Assembly (NCBI GenBank): GCA_023388195.1
Contig: JAEWGR010000183.1
Span: forward strand, 1 to 8,940
Length of the DNA stretch: 8,940 bases
From: Bacillota bacterium
Lineage (GTDB): Bacteria; Bacillota; Negativicutes; Sporomusales; Sporomusaceae
Direction of reading: 5' to 3'
Positions 1 through 5,894 of the stretch are shown here, piece by piece. The notes below the pieces were generated by a model. That model was not told the origin of the DNA and searched no databases. It saw only the letters and a list, made by a program, of their open reading frames with translations. Numbering within the stretch: the stretch's first letter is position 1; each line of letters opens with the position of its first letter. Position numbers and translations under genes: made by a program.

Positions 1-190
1 GGCAAACAATAAACGGTTAAACCGGCCCAACCCCTGTGTGAAAACCGGTTATTGCGTCGATTGCCAGGGCCCCTCACGATTATGCAATGTAGATACCATC
101 ATCCATAAATGTCCGCCGGCCTCTGATATTCATGTCTGGATAGCGGGCGAAGAACTGGGTTATTAAAATTATTGCAAATTCCGGTATACC
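1..190. other. Unassigned stretch downstream of the HAD terminator
   Basis: I see no supported gene here on either strand. Short open frames lack a ribosome binding site. The only structure is a repeated AACCGG/CCGGTT motif near 20-50 (arms 20-25 and 45-50, the second inside the palindrome AACCGGTT), which could form a weak hairpin without a T tract. A neighbouring gene probably lies beyond the left edge. Confidence 0.5.
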
Positions 191-237
191 AAAAAAGACA
201 GCAGCCGCAAGGTTTAACACCTTCCGGCTGCTGTCTT
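191..237 (-). terminator. Intrinsic terminator of the HAD gene, overlapping its stop codon
   Basis: On the minus strand AAGACAGCAGCCG (237-225) pairs over 13 bp with CGGCTGCTGTCTT (207-195), with an inner AAGGT/ACCTT stem, and a run of T (196-191) follows. The gene's TAA stop (216-214) lies in the apical loop region, so the last codons of the gene form the ascending arm. This is a strong canonical rho-independent terminator. Confidence 0.9.
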
Positions 238-906
238 GGCGATAAAATGCTCCGGTTCCGGCAGGGTATCCACATTCCACCACGGTGCGCAGCCTGCCAG
301 TTGCTCGACTGAATAGGTCCCGGTAGCGACACTGATAGTGTAGGCCCCAATAGCCTTGCCGCATTCGATATCATGAGGCGTATCACCAATTACGTATATT
401 GCCTGTCTGGCGGGAGTACCCCAGTTGTCCTGGACGACGGCCAGCGCGTGACGGGCTATATCCACCCGCAATTCATACTGGCCGGCAAAAGCGCTGCAGG
501 AAAAATCAAAGTAATCGGCCAGCCCGAAATGCTCAAGTTTTGTCTGCGCCCCGCAGGAACTGTTGCCTGTCAACAGCAGCAGCTTACAGTCGTCCTCGCC
601 GGCAAGTCTTGACAATATCTCCCGGACACCGGGTAAAACCCAGCCCTGCTTCGCCGCAAGCTGGGCCGGCAGGAGTGATTCGTAACGCCGGCACAGCAGT
701 TCGATTTCTTCCGGTTCCGCCTCTCGTCCGGACACGGAGCGGATAATCTGTCTGGCAATAAAATTATCAGTCATACCGGCGGCTTTGATGCCGGCAAAAT
801 CAACTGATCTGTTCCACAATTCTTCGGTTGCCTGACCAAAGGCAAGTAAGCCTGCTCTGGAGGTTCTGATCAGTGTCCCGTCAATATCCCAAAAAAATAT
901 ATTCAC
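214..906 (-). CDS. HAD-superfamily phosphatase (phosphoglycolate phosphatase-like)
   Basis: This 230-residue haloacid dehalogenase-type hydrolase has all four motifs. Motif I is FFWDIDGTL with D7 as nucleophile and D9 as acid/base, motif II LLLTGNS with T113, motif III K123 in QTKLEHFGL, and motif IV IGDTPHDIECG with D175 and D179 binding magnesium. The helical insert at about residues 15-85 is a C1 cap as in Gph-type phosphatases, so a small phosphorylated metabolite is the probable substrate; which one cannot be told. I place the start at GTG 906 because GGGGAG (918-913) lies 6 nt upstream and the product then begins with the motif I strand. The in-frame GTG at 924 lacks such a site and would add six residues outside the fold. 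The stop codon lies inside the loop of the terminator hairpin. It appears separate from the BMC unit. Confidence 0.88.
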   Translation of the reverse strand: MNIFFWDIDGTLIRTSRAGLLAFGQATEELWNRSVDFAGIKAAGMTDNFIARQIIRSVSGREAEPEEIELLCRRYESLLPAQLAAKQGWVLPGVREILSRLAGEDDCKLLLLTGNSSCGAQTKLEHFGLADYFDFSCSAFAGQYELRVDIARHALAVVQDNWGTPARQAIYVIGDTPHDIECGKAIGAYTISVATGTYSVEQLAGCAPWWNVDTLPEPEHFIAKTAAGRC

Positions 907-912
907 AACTTT

Positions 913-918
913 CTCCCC
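913..918 (-). promoter_or_regulatory. Ribosome binding site deciding the HAD start
   Basis: GGGGAG on the minus strand is followed by six bases and then GTG at 906-904. It is the best Shine-Dalgarno match in the region. It lies downstream of the alternative GTG at 924, so it can serve only the shorter protein. Confidence 0.75.
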
Positions 919-960
919 TTGCACTCTCGCTGGATCTCACCTGGCATCATTAACATAATA

Positions 961-984
961 GGAGGAAGGCCTACGCCTTCCTCC
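961..984 (-). terminator. Perfect 10-bp hairpin between the leader RNA and the HAD gene
   Basis: GGAGGAAGGC and GCCTTCCTCC form a perfect stem with a 4-nt loop. On the minus strand it is followed by TATTATGTTAATG, which is T-rich but not a run, so it would be a weak intrinsic terminator or an attenuator. It ends 54 nt before the phosphatase start. The arm next to the HAD gene is pyrimidine-rich, while the other arm contains GGAGG. Confidence 0.45.
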
Positions 985-1245
985 CTACCTGGAGCGCCCA
1001 TCCCTATAGCATTAACTGTACACACACTGCTTACCAAGCTCACACAAGTTACTAACTGAAACAAGATAATTGATCTTACACCTTCACTTTACTTACACTG
1101 GATGGATCAAACGCGATTTAAACTGATTTTTGATAAACGAAAAACACTATCCGGCCAGATTAACAACCAATTTGCAACAAACGGAAAACGGGTTTCCTAC
1201 CTACTGCACTGGACTTGAATCTAAGGCGCTATAAGGATGGTGCTT
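961..1245 (-). ncRNA. Candidate structured RNA or long leader upstream of the HAD gene
   Basis: This is the main stretch without a supported gene (925-1315). Downstream of the promoter the 5' part of the transcript, CCATCCTTATAGC (1240-1228), can pair over 13 bp, with one G-U pair, with GCTATAGGGATGG (1010-998). An outer AGC/GCT pairing can extend the stem. Inside are smaller hairpins: GGAAA/TTTCC (1197-1193 with 1187-1183), AAGAT/ATCTT (1077-1073 with 1067-1063), AGTT/AACT (1057-1054 with 1050-1047) and GCTT/AAGC (1039-1036 with 1032-1029). A second CCATCC occurs inside, so an alternative pairing is possible. It ends at a perfect 10-bp hairpin. The long closing stem around an internal region recalls 6S-type RNAs or a riboswitch leader, but I recognise no known family (no T-box, cobalamin, SAM, lysine or c-di-GMP signature). 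It could simply be an untranslated leader. Confidence 0.4.
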
Positions 1246-1251
1246 ATTTAG

Positions 1252-1280
1252 ATAATAACATATCCTAATTATTTTGGCAA
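1252..1280 (-). promoter_or_regulatory. Sigma-A-type promoter upstream of the leader/ncRNA and HAD gene
   Basis: On the minus strand TTGCCA (1280-1275) and TATTAT (1257-1252) have exactly 17 nt between them, each one mismatch from consensus. The start point would be near 1245. The first gene below it begins at 906, so the transcript has about 340 nt of untranslated RNA before the phosphatase, or it ends at the 961-984 hairpin as a separate RNA. Confidence 0.65.
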
Positions 1281-1315
1281 GTGTTATTATTCAATTATCT
1301 GTGAATTTTATCTTA

Positions 1316-1344
1316 GACAGCCCACAAATTTTGTGGGCTGTCTT
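1316..1344 (-). terminator. Strong hairpin after the CoA-transferase gene, likely terminator
   Basis: A perfect 14-bp inverted repeat, AGACAGCCCACAAA against TTTGTGGGCTGTCT with a single unpaired base, begins 6 nt after the CoA-transferase stop. On the minus strand it is followed by AAGATAAAATT rather than a clean T tract, so it is a non-canonical terminator or an mRNA 3'-end stabiliser. The position argues for an end of transcript. On the plus strand only three T follow, and no plus-strand gene leads into it. Confidence 0.6.
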
Positions 1345-1350
1345 TGGCAT

Positions 1351-2532
1351 TTAGTCTTTATCCTGAAAAAATGAGTCAACTCTTTCCTGATCCCAGCCTA
1401 ACATTTCTTTTAATATTTCGCCTGTATGCTGACCTAACAGCGGGGCATGTGTTTCAACAGTGCCTGGGGTTGCCGACATCTTTACAGGCACCCCTGGCAT
1501 TTTTAGCTTGCCTGCTACCGGATGCTCTACTTCCACAATCATATTCCGGGCGGCAATATGAGGATCATTGACAATCTTATCGATGGTGTTGATAGGCGCG
1601 CAAGGCAACCCAGCCTCCTCCAAAATCCCCAGCCATTCATTAATTGTCCTGGCCTTAAAAATTCCATTTAAGATATTGCCCAGCTCTTTGGCATTAGTGG
1701 TACGATTGCCGTTATTATCAAAGCGTGGATCTTTTATCAGGTCCGGCCGTTCCAGGATGTTGCACAGGCGTTCCCACAGGCGGTCATTGCCGGCGCCGAC
1801 GATAATATAACCGTCACTGGCCGTGTAGGACGAAAATGGGGTAATGGAAGGATGACGATTACCTAACGGTCCGGGAACTATGCCTGAAGTCACATAGCGG
1901 GCTATCGCATTTTCCAGGATCGCCAGCTGGCAATCCAGCATACCGACATCAACCTTCTGCCCTTCCCCGGTCCGCTCCCTGTGGTACATGGCCAGCATGA
2001 CCCCATAGGCGGTAAACATACCGGCAATAACATCACCGACTGAAGCCCCAATACGGGTCGGTTCTCCGTTCTCAGCCCCGGTAATACTCATAATGCCGCC
2101 CATAGCCTGGACAATAATATCATAGGCAGGTTTATCCCGGTATGGCCCGGTATGGCCAAACCCGGAGCACGCAGCATAAATGAGCTTAGGGTTAATCTGC
2201 TTTAAAACATCATAACCAAGGCCAAATTTTTCCATAGTTCCCGGCCGGTAGTTCTCAACCACCACATCGGCCTGCTTTACCATTTCTTTAAACAGGTCAC
2301 ACTCGGCCTGACGCTTGAAGTTCAGGGTCATGGAACGTTTGTTCCGGTTGAGACTCATAAAATAAGCGCTTTCCTTACCGATAAAAGGGCCAAAGGCCCG
2401 GGAGTCATCACCAACATTAGGTGGTTCAATCTTAATTATATCTGCTCCGAAATCGGCCAGCATCATTGTGCAGTATGGTCCTGCCAAAACCCGGCTTAAA
2501 TCTAGTACTCTTATGCCTGCAAGTGCTTTCAC
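1351..2532 (-). CDS. Class III (CaiB/BaiF, formyl-CoA transferase-like) CoA-transferase
   Basis: This 393-residue protein is a standard-length class III CoA-transferase, a family that moves CoA between carboxylic acids through an aspartyl-CoA thioester. The N-terminal LAGIRVLDLSRVLAGPYCTM (residues 4-23) is the classic opening. FGADIIKIEPP (28-38), NRNKRSMTLN (62-71), VENYRPGTMEKFGLGY (92-107) and SGFGHTGPYRDKPAYD (123-138) follow, with the expected catalytic aspartate at D167 in ASVGDVIAGMF. The substrate cannot be read from the sequence. By context it could exchange CoA from the acyl-CoA made by PduP or activate an incoming acid. The start is GTG at 2532 with AAGGAG 9 nt upstream. It lies 60 nt below the terminator that follows the HutP-like gene, with no obvious promoter of its own, so expression probably depends on read-through. 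A strong hairpin follows its stop by 6 nt. Confidence 0.93.
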   Translation of the reverse strand: MKALAGIRVLDLSRVLAGPYCTMMLADFGADIIKIEPPNVGDDSRAFGPFIGKESAYFMSLNRNKRSMTLNFKRQAECDLFKEMVKQADVVVENYRPGTMEKFGLGYDVLKQINPKLIYAACSGFGHTGPYRDKPAYDIIVQAMGGIMSITGAENGEPTRIGASVGDVIAGMFTAYGVMLAMYHRERTGEGQKVDVGMLDCQLAILENAIARYVTSGIVPGPLGNRHPSITPFSSYTASDGYIIVGAGNDRLWERLCNILERPDLIKDPRFDNNGNRTTNAKELGNILNGIFKARTINEWLGILEEAGLPCAPINTIDKIVNDPHIAARNMIVEVEHPVAGKLKMPGVPVKMSATPGTVETHAPLLGQHTGEILKEMLGWDQERVDSFFQDKD

Positions 2533-2592
2533 AATAAATCACTCCTTTTTCCTTTATCGATAGTTTGTGTGGTTTAGAGGGTTTAAAAACAC

Positions 2593-2627
2593 AAAAAGGA
2601 CAGTTGGAATATAATTCCACTCTGTCC
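2593..2627 (-). terminator. Intrinsic terminator between HutP-like gene and CoA-transferase gene (possible attenuator)
   Basis: On the minus strand GGACAG (2627-2622) pairs with CTGTCC (2603-2598), and an inner GGAAT/ATTCC stem closes a TAT loop, with a small internal loop between. TTTTT (2597-2593) follows at once, then a second T run at 2589-2585. Three GAG triplets at exact 8-nt steps (2638-2636, 2630-2628, 2622-2620) lead into and overlap the 5' foot of the stem. Its place between an antiterminator-type gene and an enzyme gene matches the regulated terminator of the B. subtilis hut operon. Confidence 0.8.
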
Positions 2628-2649
2628 CTCATTCGCTCAATATATAGCT

Positions 2650-3102
2650 TTACACACCCAGGTGCATAATCCCCAAACCGGCCCGTTCATGGTTTGTCAG
2701 CGGGTGAATCGCCGATTCCCCGAATAACGCCACAGCAACCCACTGACTATCCCGCACAATAGCTATTTTAACGGCAATACTGGCACTACTGGCAACATTG
2801 ACCATGATGCCCCGTTTTGCTTCATCGGTCGCGTGCAGCAAAGCATGGTAATTCGTTGAGGTCTTGGAGATAATACCGGTATTTAACGCCGCCCCCAGCA
2901 CCGCTTTCGTCACCTTGCCCTGGAATTCAGACACAGCCGAATTCCCGCCTACTTCGGTCACAACTACTTTATACCCCTGTTCGGCAAGCATCGCTTTTAC
3001 CGTATCCTCGTCAGCCATAGTCCGGGTTAATGCCAGCAGCATCGCCGCGGTACCAACACTCTTGATACTGTCCACCATAAAAGGCGGCTTATGATTATTC
3101 AT
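2650..3102 (-). CDS. HutP-like RNA-binding antitermination protein
   Basis: This 150-residue protein matches the HutP family in length (B. subtilis HutP 148) and in its C-terminal half: YHALLHATDEAKRG (residues 85-98), IVRDSQWVAVALFGESAI (115-132) and NHERAGLGIMHLG (137-149). HutP of B. subtilis is a hexameric RNA-binding protein that, with L-histidine and a divalent metal, opens an internal terminator in the hut mRNA. The metal-binding histidines of HutP (73, 77 and 138 there) correspond here to H86, H90 and H138. The usual GTIGAPI loop is replaced by GESAIHPL, so the effector may not be histidine. The ATG at 3102 has only a distant GAGGG (17 nt); an in-frame stop just upstream excludes an earlier start. 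A 7-codon ORF overlaps the start (see findings). An intrinsic terminator follows 22 nt after the stop, before the CoA-transferase. The family call is confident, the target is inferred. Confidence 0.85.
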   Translation of the reverse strand: MNNHKPPFMVDSIKSVGTAAMLLALTRTMADEDTVKAMLAEQGYKVVVTEVGGNSAVSEFQGKVTKAVLGAALNTGIISKTSTNYHALLHATDEAKRGIMVNVASSASIAVKIAIVRDSQWVAVALFGESAIHPLTNHERAGLGIMHLGV

Positions 3103-3141
3103 GATTGTTTATGCTCATTCCCTCTATAACCCTCTGCATCA

Positions 3142-3170
3142 ATTCTACATTATTCGATTAATTTCGTCAA
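3142..3170 (-). promoter_or_regulatory. Sigma-A-type promoter of the HutP-like gene
   Basis: On the minus strand TTGACG (3170-3165) and TAGAAT (3147-3142) are separated by exactly 17 nt, each one mismatch from consensus. The expected transcription start is near 3135, giving a leader of about 33 nt before the HutP-like start. It allows the HutP-like gene and CoA-transferase to be expressed apart from the upstream BMC transcript. Confidence 0.75.
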
Positions 3171-3181
3171 GTTCGAATAAT
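3149..3181. promoter_or_regulatory. Candidate operator: 9-bp dyad over the -35 region
   Basis: The arms ATTATTCGA (3149-3157) and TCGAATAAT (3173-3181) form a perfect inverted repeat with a 15-nt spacer, centred at 3165. The dyad covers the -35 box and most of the promoter spacer, the usual place for a repressor site. No T tract follows it, so it is less likely to be a terminator for the upstream membrane protein gene. The regulator is not identifiable from the site, and no DNA-binding regulator is encoded in the window. Confidence 0.6.
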
Positions 3182-3185
3182 AAGA

Positions 3186-3959
3186 TTAGGGTTTCAGAAA
3201 AAGAACAACAAATAACGTCAATACAGCAATAGTCAGAGCCGGCGGATCAACGTGAGTATCACCGCTATTCATACTTTTACCAAAGAAATCGCCTAATAAG
3301 GCTCCCAGTATACCAAACAAAGCCCCCATCCAGATATTGCCTGTAGCTGCTGCTGCCAGGGCGCCAGGCAAGGCAAGATGGTGGGTGACAGGGCCTACAC
3401 CCATAAATTGAATAAGAATCAGGGTTGTTGCGGCTATGCCAAAACCAAGTACCACATTTTTTGTAACAATGGCGGCATAGCCGGAAATTAAGCCCACGCC
3501 TAACCCCAGCGCAATCAGAAAGACAGCAGTCTTGCCATCCGGCAGCGAATAGCTGTGGAAAACCTTGCCGCTGCCAAACATAAGCTGGGCCGCAACACCG
3601 GAAATAGCAACAGTCAGGGCCACAGTATCTGTAGGTGTGCCAAAACCGGCCAGCAGCTTTTGTACTAAGAGTCCGGCGGCGCCAAATAGACCGCCGACCA
3701 GTAAAACATAGCCGTCATTCAGCTTAGCCAATGGCGTCAGAATATCTTTTCCCGATTCCAGGCCCCGCTTAGTGGCGAATGCGGCTGCAGCTACGCCCCC
3801 GGCAAAAGAAATATGAGGACCAAAGTAAGGGCCAAAGGCCATATCAGGCATATTGGCTAATACCAAAATACCGGCCATGATAAACGCCGGCAAAGCGCCA
3901 ATCGCGGCGCCCAGCAAGCCGCCGCCGAAGGCAGCGGCAATTTCAACGAAAGAAAACAT
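3186..3959 (-). CDS. Polytopic membrane protein of unknown function in the BMC operon
   Basis: This 257-residue, very hydrophobic protein is rich in Gly and Ala, with roughly seven to eight membrane segments. The hydrophobic stretches lie near residues 4-36, 47-62, 84-105, 112-128, 144-165, 168-186, 195-225 and 240-255. Polar or unusual sites between them are FGPYFGPHISFAGG (42-55), ATKRGLESGKD (62-72), GVGPVTHHLALPGA (187-200) with paired histidines, and a GDFFGKSMNSGDTHVDPP loop (223-240). I do not recognise a named family. The opening AAFGGGLLGAAIGALPAFI resembles uncharacterised permease-like proteins, from memory only. It starts 36 nt after pduT with GGTGG 9 nt before the ATG and no terminator between, so it belongs to the same transcript. 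A role in import of the diol or export of the acid product is inference. Pdu operons usually encode a PduF-type facilitator, which this is not. Confidence 0.8.
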   Translation of the reverse strand: MFSFVEIAAAFGGGLLGAAIGALPAFIMAGILVLANMPDMAFGPYFGPHISFAGGVAAAAFATKRGLESGKDILTPLAKLNDGYVLLVGGLFGAAGLLVQKLLAGFGTPTDTVALTVAISGVAAQLMFGSGKVFHSYSLPDGKTAVFLIALGLGVGLISGYAAIVTKNVVLGFGIAATTLILIQFMGVGPVTHHLALPGALAAAATGNIWMGALFGILGALLGDFFGKSMNSGDTHVDPPALTIAVLTLFVVLFLKP

Positions 3960-3995
3960 TCATTTTTCCCACCTTTCAGAAATTTGCTGTTAAGA

Positions 3996-4544
3996 CTAAA
4001 ACAAAGCCTGATGCAGCCCCTGATGCGGGGCAGCAATAACCAGCTGGTCAACCAGAAACCCGCTGTCCTGAATGGCATTACTGCCGGCACGGACTGCCGC
4101 CGTCACGGCCCCAACCTCACCGCTGAGAGACACCACCGCCTTGCCACCCATGCCGCGCGCCAGCCGCACTTCCAACAGCTGGATATTGGCCGCTTTGGCC
4201 GCCGTGTCGGCAGCAACAATGGCTGACGCCACCGAGTAGCTTTCGATCACCCCCAGCGCCTTGATTTGTTTGACCTCCGTACAGCCTGACAATGCCTGAA
4301 ATACATCGGGATGAATATTAGGAAGAACAAACTCATCCACAATGTTTTCTGTACCAACCCCCTTGCCGCTGCGAACGGCACTTTGTACAGCACCAACATC
4401 ACCGCTAACCATTACCACATATTTACCAGGGCACAGAGGCTGCGACATAATCAGTTCAATATTAGCCGCCTTTAACATAATGTCGGCGACCAGGATACCT
4501 TTGGTAATATTCTTGATCTCTAGCAAGCCGATGGCACGTTTCAT
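3996..4544 (-). CDS. pduT: PduT: tandem-BMC-domain trimeric shell protein with pore cysteine
   Basis: This 182-residue protein has two BMC domains in tandem (about residues 3-90 and 96-182), the layout of trimeric BMC-T shell proteins. Domain 1 opens AIGLLEIKNITKGILVADIM and domain 2 ALGVIESYSVASAIVAADTA. Each has the family's GDVGAV or GEVGAV turn (48-53 and its equivalent in domain 2). PduT is known to hold a 4Fe-4S cluster in its central three-fold pore, and Cys38 in the loop PLCPGKY sits where the pore loop of domain 1 is expected, so cluster binding is likely retained. Two further differences are Cys88 in the inter-domain region and Ala108 at a position I recall as Cys in enterobacterial PduT. 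A GGGGGAG site lies 6 nt before the ATG. With PduS it probably forms an electron route across the shell. Confidence 0.93.
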   Translation of the reverse strand: MKRAIGLLEIKNITKGILVADIMLKAANIELIMSQPLCPGKYVVMVSGDVGAVQSAVRSGKGVGTENIVDEFVLPNIHPDVFQALSGCTEVKQIKALGVIESYSVASAIVAADTAAKAANIQLLEVRLARGMGGKAVVSLSGEVGAVTAAVRAGSNAIQDSGFLVDQLVIAAPHQGLHQALF

Positions 4545-4562
4545 CTTATTCTCCCCCTGATA

Positions 4563-5894
4563 TTACATTGACCGGATGTCAATCGAACGTTCTACAGCAC
4601 AAACCTGACCAGCGATACTGGCATGTAAGTTTGTGCCCATAGCAGTCCCCTCCGGAATAACAGCAACAATATCGCCCTGACGGACAAGAGACCCCACTTG
4701 TACAACCGGTTTGGCCGGTGCGCCGATATGCTGGGTCAGGAGTATCCTGACATAACTGGTGGTGACTGGCTCAGACTGCAGCGGCGCTTTGACGTCATAT
4801 TCCCCCAGTCCCAGCCGGTAGAGCAGCCGTTTAGTGGGAATCAGGCGATGCTCCCGGTACGGCCGGGAAGTCCGGGGTTTGGCATTATGGGGATTTTTAA
4901 GACGGGCCTGACCAAATTGCCGTTTGAGTTCGGCATTAACACGACGTGGTGACAACCCCATACTACAGCCGAAAGAATCACAGGCACCGCATTCCGAACA
5001 CAACAAGGCTTTTGTCACAACATCGGCTTCATGATATTGACCTCTGCCAATAGCCTGCATGATGCGATGTGGTTCCAGACTATGCCCCAGGAGATTGCGC
5101 GGGCAAACGTCGGTACAGGCCCGGCAGTTGCAGCAAACAGCCTTAGCCCGGTTGGCAATGGCTGCCCAGGGTGTGCTTTTTTCGGTTACCAGCGAGTGCT
5201 GCCCGGGCAGGACGATGATGCCGCCGGTTGTTTTGGTAACAGGCTGATCGGCTGCTGTCAGCTTCCCCATCATTGGGCCGCCGTCAATAACCGCATACGG
5301 ACTCACGGTCGGCCCGCCGGCCAGACCGATTAACTCATTAATGGCCATGCCGATCGGAACCTTAAAGGTTGCAGGCTGCTTTACGGCGCCTGTTACCGTC
5401 ACATATTTGTCGGTAACAGGCTTACCGGCAAGGGCGGCGGCTACGTTGACCAGAGTCTCGACATTGACCACAACAACCCCCACCTGCAGCGGAATACCGC
5501 CCTCAGGCACAATCCGGCCTGTTACCTCATGGAGCAGCACCTGTTCGTCGCCGGCAGGATAAATATCCGGCAGAAAAAACAGTTCAATATCCTGGGCATT
5601 CAGTTTGATTAATGCAGCCTGCAGTTTCGTTACCGCCTCTTCATATTTGCGTTTGAGGCCAATAACCCCGCGGCCGGCGCCGGTTGCCACCATGACTGCC
5701 CGCAAACCGACAATAAGCGGCTCACTTTCGCTGGCCATAATCAGCTGATGGGCCCTGAGGAGTGGTTCGCATTCCGCCCCATTGACAATAACCGTATCCA
5801 CAGTGGCATTAATTTTTATATGAGTCGGAAAGCCGGCGCCGCCGGCTCCCACTACTCCTGCCGCCTTGACTGCGGCAATAATCTCTTCCCGCAT
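4563..5894 (-). CDS. pduS: PduS: RnfC-like iron-sulfur flavoprotein, corrinoid reductase
   Basis: This 443-residue protein matches PduS in length (about 450) and design. PduS is known as a flavin and 4Fe-4S protein that reduces cobalamin for PduO, and it is related to RnfC and the NADH-binding Nqo1 family. The N-terminus has the glycine-rich AAGVVGAGGAGFPTHIK (residues 11-27) and VNGAECEPLL (37-46). Two ferredoxin-type clusters follow: C254, C257, C260 and C264 (CCNCRACTDVCP), then C299, C302, C305 and C310 (CSECGACDSFGC). The second differs from the first in having four rather than three residues before the last cysteine. The C-terminal part, about residues 390-443, resembles the barrel-sandwich segment seen in RnfC-type proteins. 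It follows pduP by 33 nt and precedes pduT by 18 nt. It is expected on the lumen side of the shell next to PduT. Confidence 0.93.
   Translation of the reverse strand: MREEIIAAVKAAGVVGAGGAGFPTHIKINATVDTVIVNGAECEPLLRAHQLIMASESEPLIVGLRAVMVATGAGRGVIGLKRKYEEAVTKLQAALIKLNAQDIELFFLPDIYPAGDEQVLLHEVTGRIVPEGGIPLQVGVVVVNVETLVNVAAALAGKPVTDKYVTVTGAVKQPATFKVPIGMAINELIGLAGGPTVSPYAVIDGGPMMGKLTAADQPVTKTTGGIIVLPGQHSLVTEKSTPWAAIANRAKAVCCNCRACTDVCPRNLLGHSLEPHRIMQAIGRGQYHEADVVTKALLCSECGACDSFGCSMGLSPRRVNAELKRQFGQARLKNPHNAKPRTSRPYREHRLIPTKRLLYRLGLGEYDVKAPLQSEPVTTSYVRILLTQHIGAPAKPVVQVGSLVRQGDIVAVIPEGTAMGTNLHASIAGQVCAVERSIDIRSM

Noticed and set aside
80..130. Short minus-strand frame ending MNIRGRRTFMDDGIYIA after the HAD terminator
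   Set aside because: No ribosome binding site precedes the ATG and 17 codons give no family evidence; the longer version of the frame overlaps the HAD gene and its terminator.
907..924. GTG at 924 as the start of the HAD protein
   Set aside because: It has no Shine-Dalgarno site and adds six residues before the motif I strand; GTG 906 has GGGGAG at ideal spacing.
903..1001. Minus-strand 32-codon ORF starting at ATG 1001 and running through the 961-984 hairpin
   Set aside because: It reads straight through the hairpin, gives a low-complexity peptide (MGAPGREEG...) with no family resemblance, and overlaps the ribosome binding site and start of the HAD gene.
925..1250. T-box, cobalamin or other known riboswitch in the HAD leader
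   Set aside because: None of the conserved boxes I know for these classes is visible, and an HAD phosphatase is not a typical target; left as an unclassified candidate RNA.
3996..4544. Ala108 of PduT in place of a cysteine recalled in enterobacterial PduT, as a sign of a lost iron-sulfur cluster
   Set aside because: The cysteine expected at the central pore is the one in the loop PLCPGKY (Cys38), which is present, so cluster loss is not supported.
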